32,840 nucleotides of DNA from contig CAMHPC010000001.1 in NCBI GenBank assembly GCA_946186945.1, forward strand, positions 92,555 to 125,394. Direction: 5' to 3'. Origin of the DNA: an uncultured Prevotella sp. Lineage in GTDB: Bacteria > Bacteroidota > Bacteroidia > Bacteroidales > Bacteroidaceae. The stretch's first letter is position 1; the number at the start of each line of letters is the position of its first letter. The notes under the pieces were generated by a model. The model saw only the letters and a program-made list of their open reading frames with translations. It was not told where the DNA came from and ran no database searches. The position numbers were made by a program, and so were the translations under genes. Shown one piece after another: positions 20,601 through 27,416 of the stretch.

Positions 20601-20909
20601 CACGTCGTTCAGACTGATGGCCTCGTCCTCGGCGAGCACTATGCGCATGTTCTGACGAGCAGTCACCTCCTGACTCTGATAACCGATATAGGATATCACA
20701 AGAGTTGAGCCTGCATCAACAGACACATTGAAACGGCCGTCGACATCGGTCACCGAACCTTGTGAGGTGCCTTTCTGCACCACCGAGGCTCCGATGATGG
20801 GTTCTCCCTGTCCGTCGACCACAACACCAGAATAGTTTGTCTTCTGGGCGAAAGCAGTCATTGACGCTACGAGCGCCAACAACAAGAACAGAAACTTTCT
20901 TCTTTTCAT
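17688..20909 (-). CDS. susC: SusC/RagA family TonB-linked outer-membrane transporter
   Basis: 1073 aa; '[35 protein letters not shown]', '[11 protein letters not shown]', plug '[24 protein letters not shown]', '[29 protein letters not shown]', C-terminal aromatic '[10 protein letters not shown]'. Confidence 0.96.
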   Translation of the reverse strand: [1073 protein letters not shown]

Positions 20910-21052
20910 ACTTGGTATTTATTGGTTAAAAGTGTTTGATAAAAGTCTTCTATAAAATAAGGTAATTAAGGGACTCACCCCTCTAAGTTCTTCTCATGCC
21001 ACTCGGGCTACTCTCATTTCACCCAAGGGCGGTATTAGAGTGTTAACGGATG

Positions 21053-21060
21053 CAAAGATA
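21053..21060 (-). promoter_or_regulatory. Candidate Bacteroidetes -7 element (TATCTTTG) for susC
   Basis: Plus-strand caaagata reads TATCTTTG on minus, matching TAnnTTTG; about 145 bp upstream of the susC start. Confidence 0.5.
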
Positions 21061-21093
21061 TTATAAAATATGACACAAAAAAACCTCCGTGAC

Positions 21094-21183
21094 TCTAAAA
21101 GTGGACAAATAAAATGGGTAAATTGATGGTAATAGGTTGAGTATGAGCGTGTTAATACTGTGCTATGCCAGTCTAAAAGTGGA
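21094..21183. repeat. 12-bp direct repeat upstream of susC (candidate regulator sites)
   Basis: tctaaaagtgga at 21094-21105 and again at 21172-21183, 78 bp apart. Confidence 0.5.
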
Positions 21184-21243
21184 TATGATATAGATATTTA
21201 TATGGAAATAATGGCTCTCACACACCTCATTTTTTCCTCACTT

Positions 21244-21618
21244 TCACACTTCTGCCACTACTTCTATCTCTACCATGGCTCCCTTGGGCAGGTCCTTCAC
21301 TGCCACTGCCGAACGGGCAGGGTAGGGCTCGCTGAAGTACTCGGCATACACTGCGTTCATCTCTGCAAAGTCCTTCATCTCTGCCATATACACCGTGGTC
21401 TTCACCACACGGTCCATGCCACTGCCGGCAGCCTCGAGTATGGCACGCACGTTCTCCAGTGACTGACGGGTCTGCTCCTTTATACCTCCCTCGGGAAAGG
21501 CACCCGTGGCAGGACAGATAGGCAACTGACCCGAAGTATAAATAAGGTGACCTACGGAGATTGCTTGACTGTAAGGACCAATGGCTCCGGGAGCCTTGTC
21601 AGTGATGATTGCCTTCAT
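21244..21618 (-). CDS. ridA: RidA family enamine/imine deaminase
   Basis: 124 aa; 'APGAIGPYSQAISVGHLIYTSGQLPI', 'QSLENVRAILEAAGSGMDRVVKTTVYM', 'YPARSAVAVKDLPKGAMVEIEVVA'. Confidence 0.95.
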   Translation of the reverse strand: MKAIITDKAPGAIGPYSQAISVGHLIYTSGQLPICPATGAFPEGGIKEQTRQSLENVRAILEAAGSGMDRVVKTTVYMAEMKDFAEMNAVYAEYFSEPYPARSAVAVKDLPKGAMVEIEVVAEV

Positions 21619-21657
21619 AGTATTTTGGTTTTAAGAAAATTTACTAAGCGTCGGCGG

Positions 21658-21665
21658 CAAAGATA
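21658..21665 (-). promoter_or_regulatory. Candidate -7 element (TATCTTTG) for ridA
   Basis: caaagata on plus reads TATCTTTG on minus, 40 bp upstream of the ridA start. Confidence 0.5.
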
Positions 21666-21727
21666 ATATTTCTTTTTTAATTAACAAAAATTAGCAAATA
21701 AAAATTATAGTGAATTGAAGAAAAAAT

Positions 21728-21735
21728 TATATTTG
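21728..21735 (+). promoter_or_regulatory. Candidate -7 element (TATATTTG) for rocD
   Basis: TATATTTG 34 bp upstream of the rocD ATG; divergent from the ridA promoter. Confidence 0.5.
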
Positions 21736-21769
21736 CAAGAAAATCGCATAAATATTTAATCTGATAACT

Positions 21770-23020
21770 ATGAACACAAACAATCCATCCACACACACAC
21801 ACACCACCCGTGACTATATGGCACTCGAAGAACAGTACGGTGCTCACAACTACCACCCACTGCCCGTAGTGCTCCACCGCGGCGAGGATATTTACGTATG
21901 GGATGTGGAGGGCAAGCGCTACTTCGACTTCCTCTCATCCTACTCTGCTGTCAACCAGGGTCACTGCCATCCGCGTATAGTGCGAGCCCTCAAGGAGCAG
22001 GCAGACATGCTCTGCCTCACCTCACGCGCCTTCTACAGCGATGCCCTGTGCGAGTATGAGGAGTACATGCACCAGTTCTTTGGCTACGACCGCATACTGC
22101 CCATGAACACGGGAGCCGAGGGAGTGGAGACGGCACTCAAACTGGCACGCCGCTGGGGAGTGGTGAAGAAAGGCATACCCAACGACCGCGTAAAGGTGAT
22201 ATGCTGCGAGGGCAATTTCCACGGACGCACCGTCACCGTCATCACCATGAGCAACGACCCCTCATCCTTCGACAAGTACGGACCACTCACACCGGGGTTC
22301 ATACGCATACCCTACAATGACACCGAGGCACTGCGACGGGTGCTCGAGGAGCAGGCAGACGAGATATGCGCCTTCATAGCCGAACCCATCCAGGGCGAGG
22401 CAGGCGTCTATGTGCCCGACGACGGTTACCTGAAGTCCTGCTACGACCTGTGCCATGCACACCACGTGCTGCTCATAGCCGACGAGGTGCAGACGGGCAT
22501 AGCACGCACCGGACGGATGCTGTGCAGCGAGCACGACGGAGTGCGACCCGACATCGTGATACTGGGCAAGGCTCTCGGTGGCGGCGTGCTGCCTGTCTCT
22601 GCCTGTCTGGCAGACGATGAGATTATGCTCAATATCATGCCCGGCGAGCACGGCTCTACCTTCGGCGGCTTCCCTCTCGCCGCACGCGTGGCAGTAGAGG
22701 CGCTACGTGTGGTGCAGGACGAACACCTGGTGGACAACGCACAACGCATGGGCGAGATCTTCCGCGACGAGGTGCGGCGCATACAGTCGCCTTTCATTGC
22801 CCAGGTGCGCGGACGCGGACTGCTCAATGCCATAGTGACCACACCCGTGGCAGGACGCACGGCATGGGACCTCTGCATACGCATGATGGAGAAAGGACTG
22901 CTGGCAAAACCCACACACGACCATATCATACGTTTCGCACCGCCGCTCACCATCACCGAGCCGGCTCTGCGCCAGGCGATAGAGATCATACGCGAGACCT
23001 TCGAGGAGATGAGTCGCTGA
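21770..23020 (+). CDS. rocD: Ornithine--oxo-acid aminotransferase
   Basis: 416 aa PLP fold-type I; 'YGAHNYHPLPVVLHRGEDIYVWDVEGKRYFDFLSSYSAVNQGHCHP', 'MNTGAEGVETALKLARRWG', 'LLIADEVQTGIARTG', 'VILGKALGGGVLPVSA'. Confidence 0.95.
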   Translation: MNTNNPSTHTHTTRDYMALEEQYGAHNYHPLPVVLHRGEDIYVWDVEGKRYFDFLSSYSAVNQGHCHPRIVRALKEQADMLCLTSRAFYSDALCEYEEYMHQFFGYDRILPMNTGAEGVETALKLARRWGVVKKGIPNDRVKVICCEGNFHGRTVTVITMSNDPSSFDKYGPLTPGFIRIPYNDTEALRRVLEEQADEICAFIAEPIQGEAGVYVPDDGYLKSCYDLCHAHHVLLIADEVQTGIARTGRMLCSEHDGVRPDIVILGKALGGGVLPVSACLADDEIMLNIMPGEHGSTFGGFPLAARVAVEALRVVQDEHLVDNAQRMGEIFRDEVRRIQSPFIAQVRGRGLLNAIVTTPVAGRTAWDLCIRMMEKGLLAKPTHDHIIRFAPPLTITEPALRQAIEIIRETFEEMSR

Positions 23021-23034
23021 CAACTACACACGCC

Positions 23035-23946
23035 ATGACTATACAGACTACCAACCGTGTGCTCATGGTACGCCCCACCTGTTTCGCGTTTAATGAACAG
23101 ACGGCTGCCAACAACGTGTTTCAGCAGCGCGCCGAGGGCGAGGACGTCACCCGCCAGGCGCTCGCTGAGAGCGATGCCTATATACATCTGCTGCGCTCGC
23201 ACGGGGTGCAGGTGCTCGCTGTGGACGACACCCCCGACCCTCCCACACCCGATGCCGTGTTTCCCAACAACACCTTCTCCACACACCGCGCCGATGACGG
23301 CACACGCACGCTGGTGCTATACCCTATGTTCGCACCCAACCGCCGCAGGGAGCGTGACAAACTCATGCCACTGCTTATGACGATGGAGTTTGACAGGGTG
23401 GTAGACCTTACCCACTGGGAGGAGAAGGGTGAATACCTGGAGGGTACGGGCTCGCTCATCCTCGACCGCCAGCACCGACATGCCTTCGCCTGCCGCTCGC
23501 CCAGAACCTCCGAGCGTGTGTTGCACGAATGGGCTGAGGCAATGCATTATGACTATACGCTCTTCGACAGCGTGGATGCCGGCGGCACGCCCATCTATCA
23601 CACTAATGTGATGATGCACGTGGGTTCGCGTCTGGCTGTGGTATGTATGGAGTCGGTGGCGGACGGTGGGCAGCGGCAGACACTCGCCGATACGCTCCGC
23701 CGCTTGGGCAAGGTTCTGCTACCTATCACCCTCCGGCAGGTCTCTGCCTTCGTGGGCAATATGCTCGAGGTGCACGCCTCCGACGGCTCTCCTCTACTGG
23801 TGATGAGTAGCACTGCCCTCGAGGCGCTCACCTCCTCTCAGCGCAGTCAGATAGTGCAGTCGCTCACCATCCTCGCCCCCCGCATCACCACCATAGAACA
23901 AATAGGCGGCGGCAGCGCCCGCTGCATGCTCGCCGAACTCTTTTGA
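23035..23946 (+). CDS. ctlX: Citrulline utilization hydrolase CtlX-type amidinotransferase-superfamily protein (start corrected to 23035)
   Basis: Met at 23035 gives MTIQTTNRVLMVRPTCFAFNEQTAANNVFQQ...; 'DAVFPNNTFSTH', 'EGTGSLILDRQHRHAFACRSPRTSE', 'YHTNVMMHVG', C-terminal Cys motif 'IGGGSARCMLAELF'. The track start at 22864 runs through the rocD 3' end. Confidence 0.85.
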   Translation: MTIQTTNRVLMVRPTCFAFNEQTAANNVFQQRAEGEDVTRQALAESDAYIHLLRSHGVQVLAVDDTPDPPTPDAVFPNNTFSTHRADDGTRTLVLYPMFAPNRRRERDKLMPLLMTMEFDRVVDLTHWEEKGEYLEGTGSLILDRQHRHAFACRSPRTSERVLHEWAEAMHYDYTLFDSVDAGGTPIYHTNVMMHVGSRLAVVCMESVADGGQRQTLADTLRRLGKVLLPITLRQVSAFVGNMLEVHASDGSPLLVMSSTALEALTSSQRSQIVQSLTILAPRITTIEQIGGGSARCMLAELF

Positions 23947-24078
23947 TAGAATAAAACGTTCCGAAGTAAGAATAGAATGGAAAACGGCCGTCGACCGTTG
24001 GTTCAGGCCGTTCTGATGGGCGTTGCCCTGGGTACGCAGGTTCCCCCCTGTCGCCCCGAAGGGTCAAAAGCAAAACAT

Positions 24079-24114
24079 CACAATAACCATAAAAACCACA
24101 ATAACCATAAAAAA
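24079..24114 (+). repeat. Two tandem copies of an 18-bp unit (cacaataaccataaaaac) just upstream of pruA
   Basis: 24079-24096 cacaataaccataaaaac and 24097-24114 cacaataaccataaaaaa. Confidence 0.75.
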
Positions 24115-24125
24115 CCAAAAACACT

Positions 24126-25751
24126 ATGAACAACGCAGTCATTACATTCCCATTGCCCGAGAACGAACCCGTAAAGGCATATATGGAAGGGTCGCCCGAA
24201 CGCGAAGCCCTGGAAAGAGAACTGGAGCGACAGAGCAATACCGTGGTAGACATACCTATTATAGTAGGTGGAAAAGAGATACGCACAGGCGACGTGGGAC
24301 AAGTGACCTGCCCACACGACCACCAACACGTGCTCGCCACCTACCACAAAGTGAGCCGCTGCGAGATAGAGATGGCAATAGAAGCAGCCATGAAAGCATG
24401 GCAAGAGTGGAGCCTCACACCATGGACCACACGAGCCGCCATAGTGATGAAAATGGCACACCTGCTCGCCACCAAATACCGCCCCATCATGAACGCCGCC
24501 ACCATGCTCGGACAGAGCAAGAACATCTATCAGGCAGAGATAGACAGCGCCTGCGAGACCATCGACTTCTTCCGCTACAACGTGCACTACGCATCCAAAA
24601 TCTATGCCATGCAACCCAAGGACGGCACCGGACAGATCAACCATACCGAGTACCGACCACTCGAAGGCTTCGTGCTCGCCGTCACACCCTTCAACTTCAC
24701 CTCCATAGCCTCCAACCTCTGCATGACACCAGTGCTCATGGGCAACGTGGCACTGTGGAAACCCTCCACCACGGCACTGCTCAGCAACTACTACCTCATG
24801 CAACTGTACCGCGAGGCAGGACTGCCCGACGGCGTGGTCAATTTCCTGCCAGGCAGCGGAGCACTCATCGGCGAGGTAGCCACACAGTCGCCATACTTCG
24901 CAGGCATACACTTCACAGGCAGCACAGACACGTTTAAGAGCCTGTGGCAACAGGCATGCCAGGGACTCGACCGCTACCTGTCGTACCCACGACTGGTGGG
25001 CGAGACGGGCGGCAAGGACTTCATCTTCGTGCACCCCACAGCCGACCCGCAGGCAGTGGCTACTGCCGCATTCTGCGGCGCGTACGAATTTCAGGGTCAG
25101 AAATGTTCGGCTGCCTCGCGCATGTACATACCGCGCAGCCTCTGGCCCACGGTGCTCGCCGCCATACAGCGCATGGCAGCAGAGATAAGCATGGGCGACG
25201 TGCGCGACCCGCGCAACTTCGTCAATGCCGTCATCGACGAGGCCTCGTTCCGCCGCTGCCAGTACTACATAGACCGGGCACATGAGGCAGAGGACGCACA
25301 GGTGGTGATGGGCGGCGAATGCCACGGCGAGAAAGGGTGGTTCGTGACACCCACGGTGATAGAGACCACCAACCCGCATTTCCTCACTATGCAGGAGGAG
25401 ATCTTCGGTCCTATACTCACTGTCTATCCCTACGACGACGACAAGGTGGAGGAGACACTCGACCTCTGCGACCATACCTCACCCTACGGACTCACAGGTG
25501 CCGTCTTCGCACGCGACCGCTATGCCGTGGAACAGATCACACACCGTCTGCGCTATGCCGCCGGCAACTTCTATATCAACGACAAACCCACAGGAGCCGT
25601 GGTGGGCATGCAACCCTTCGGTGGGGCACGGGCAAGCGGCACCAACGACAAGGCAGGAGGCGAATTCAACCTCATACGATGGATCATACCACGTGTGGTG
25701 AAGGAGACACTGCTTTCACCCACCGACTACCGTTACACTTATATGAAATGA
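24126..25751 (+). CDS. pruA: L-glutamate gamma-semialdehyde (1-pyrroline-5-carboxylate) dehydrogenase
   Basis: 541 aa; 'CPHDHQHVLATYHKVS', 'SAKIYAMQP'-like region, 'EYRPLEGFVLAVTPFNFTSIASNL', 'GNVALWKPS', 'HFTGSTDTF', 'ETGGKDFIFVH', 'EFQGQKCSAASRMYIP', 'QPFGGARASGTNDKAGG'. Confidence 0.95.
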   Translation: MNNAVITFPLPENEPVKAYMEGSPEREALERELERQSNTVVDIPIIVGGKEIRTGDVGQVTCPHDHQHVLATYHKVSRCEIEMAIEAAMKAWQEWSLTPWTTRAAIVMKMAHLLATKYRPIMNAATMLGQSKNIYQAEIDSACETIDFFRYNVHYASKIYAMQPKDGTGQINHTEYRPLEGFVLAVTPFNFTSIASNLCMTPVLMGNVALWKPSTTALLSNYYLMQLYREAGLPDGVVNFLPGSGALIGEVATQSPYFAGIHFTGSTDTFKSLWQQACQGLDRYLSYPRLVGETGGKDFIFVHPTADPQAVATAAFCGAYEFQGQKCSAASRMYIPRSLWPTVLAAIQRMAAEISMGDVRDPRNFVNAVIDEASFRRCQYYIDRAHEAEDAQVVMGGECHGEKGWFVTPTVIETTNPHFLTMQEEIFGPILTVYPYDDDKVEETLDLCDHTSPYGLTGAVFARDRYAVEQITHRLRYAAGNFYINDKPTGAVVGMQPFGGARASGTNDKAGGEFNLIRWIIPRVVKETLLSPTDYRYTYMK

Positions 25752-25755
25752 CAAC

Positions 25756-27021
25756 ATGAACAAACCAAGCACCATACCGTGCAGGGTGAGCGTGACTTCG
25801 GAGACAGGACGACTGAGGGCGGTGCTGCTCCGAAGACCAGGGGTAGAGATAGAACGCATGACTCCGCTCAACGCACAACAAGCCCTGTATAGCGACATAC
25901 TCAACAAACCCGACGTGGACGAGGAGTACAGCAACTTCTGCGGGGTGCTGGAACGGTGGACGAAGGTGTACTACGTGCGCGACGTGCTGGCACTGCTGCT
26001 CGAAAACGACCACCTGCGCCGAGAACTGGTGGGCGTGAGCGTGAGACACGACCGCAAACGACATGCCGACGAGGGCGAGGTGGAGACACTCACACAACGG
26101 CTCTGCCAACTGCCGCCCGCCACTCTCGCCGAGGTGCTCATAGAGGGCTACGAGAACCCCACGTGGGACGGACAGAGCGATGACCGCTACCTGCTGCACC
26201 CACTATACAACCTGCTCTTCACACGCGACGCCTCATCCACACTCTACGACCGCGTGCTCATCAACAGCATGCGCTTCGAGGTGAGAGAGCGCGAGGCATA
26301 CCTCTACGAGAGCATCTTCCGACATTTCTTCGGCGTGGACACCCTATGCGCCGAACGGTGGGACGGCGAGGCACGTACCGAGGGCGGCGACGTGCAGATA
26401 GCATCGCCAGATATGTTGTGCATAGGCGAGGGCATACGCACCAACGCCAAAGGCATACAGTACCTCACACAGACCTTCGCACGCGAGAGGGAGACCTTCC
26501 ATATCCTGGTGCAGGAACTGCCACACGAGCCGGAGTCGTTCATACACCTCGACATGGTGTTCACCTTCCTCGGCAGACATGAGTGCATGTGCTTCGAACC
26601 GATGTTGCGCAAACAGGGACTCTTTTCCAACAAAGACACATGGCTCATCACCATAGACCACGGACGGGTGACACACAGCAGGGTGAAGAATATAGTGGAG
26701 GGGCTCAACACCTTAGGGTGGGACATGCAACCCATCATCAGCGGGGGCAAGGACCCGTGGGTGCAACTCAGGGAACAGTGGCACAGCGGGGTGAACTTCT
26801 TCGCTCTCGACGACTGCCGCGTGATGGGATACCGGCGAAACACACATACCATAGAGGCACTGGACCGTGCAGGATATGTTGTGCTCAAGGCGGAGGATAT
26901 CATCAACGACCGAGTGAAGATGAGCGACTACAAGAAATTCGTGGTTGCCTTCCCCGGCAGCGAACTGCCACGAGCCGGCGGTGGGGCACGCTGCATGACC
27001 ATGCCCGTATGGCGCGACTGA
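25756..27021 (+). CDS. arcA: Arginine deiminase family protein
   Basis: 421 aa; 'GRLRAVLLRRPGVEIERMTP', 'LLFTRDASS', 'EGGDVQI', 'IHLDMVFTFLGRHECM', C-terminal Cys motif 'PRAGGGARCMTMPVWRD'. Starts 4 bp after the pruA stop. Confidence 0.92.
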   Translation: MNKPSTIPCRVSVTSETGRLRAVLLRRPGVEIERMTPLNAQQALYSDILNKPDVDEEYSNFCGVLERWTKVYYVRDVLALLLENDHLRRELVGVSVRHDRKRHADEGEVETLTQRLCQLPPATLAEVLIEGYENPTWDGQSDDRYLLHPLYNLLFTRDASSTLYDRVLINSMRFEVREREAYLYESIFRHFFGVDTLCAERWDGEARTEGGDVQIASPDMLCIGEGIRTNAKGIQYLTQTFARERETFHILVQELPHEPESFIHLDMVFTFLGRHECMCFEPMLRKQGLFSNKDTWLITIDHGRVTHSRVKNIVEGLNTLGWDMQPIISGGKDPWVQLREQWHSGVNFFALDDCRVMGYRRNTHTIEALDRAGYVVLKAEDIINDRVKMSDYKKFVVAFPGSELPRAGGGARCMTMPVWRD

Positions 27022-27050
27022 CCTGCAGCGTCAGACGGAGGAAAGAAGAA

Positions 27051-27080
27051 GGCGACAGAAGCATCACTGCTTCTGCCGCC
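27051..27080. terminator. Stem-loop between convergent arcA and the 69-aa ORF (possible terminator)
   Basis: ggcgacagaagca tcac tgcttctgccgcc: 13-bp stem with one mismatch, 4-nt loop; no T-run directly adjacent on plus, a T-run lies ~28 nt further on. Confidence 0.4.
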
Positions 27081-27183
27081 CTCGCTTGTAAAACCTAAAA
27101 TACTAGTCTTTTTTTACCCTAAAGATGAAACTATTTGTTTTTTTTTACTGAATAACAAGGTATTTATTGGTATCATTATCTTC

Positions 27184-27393
27184 TTACCAGTCAGTGTCCC
27201 ACAGGTCAACTTTCGGTGCAGGAATGTCTATGTACTCTTCCTTGCTGTCGTCATCAAGAATGTACTTCTGCTGCCCCGTGCCATAACTAAACCGTGAGGC
27301 ACGCAGCATGGTACCGTCCATGTCCTTCTCATGCAACATCAGGTTGCCTATGGTTACTACGCTTATATCGGGAGTGTTGTATGCTTTTTTCAT
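27184..27393 (-). CDS. Small protein of unknown function (69 aa)
   Basis: MKKAYNTPDISVVTIGNLMLHEKDMDGTMLRASRFSYGTGQQKYILDDDSKEEYIDIPAPKVDLWDTDW; starts 23 nt after the stop of the upstream LRR gene; 'MKK.Y..P....V' N-terminus seen in many small Bacteroidales ORFs. Confidence 0.65.
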   Translation of the reverse strand: MKKAYNTPDISVVTIGNLMLHEKDMDGTMLRASRFSYGTGQQKYILDDDSKEEYIDIPAPKVDLWDTDW

Positions 27394-27416
27394 TTCTTTT
27401 ATCCTCTCAGTCTGGT

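Noticed and set aside
22864-23034. Upstream start of the ctlX ORF in the track
   Set aside because: This extension overlaps the conserved rocD C-terminus by ~157 bp; the Met at 23035 starts the family-typical N-terminus.
22441-23286. 281-aa minus-strand ORF over rocD/ctlX
   Set aside because: Spans two well-supported plus-strand genes and resembles no known family.
24078-25475. 465-aa minus-strand ORF antisense to pruA
   Set aside because: Composition (H/V/C/A-rich) is typical of the mirror frame of a high-GC3 gene; the plus-strand frame is a clear full-length PruA.
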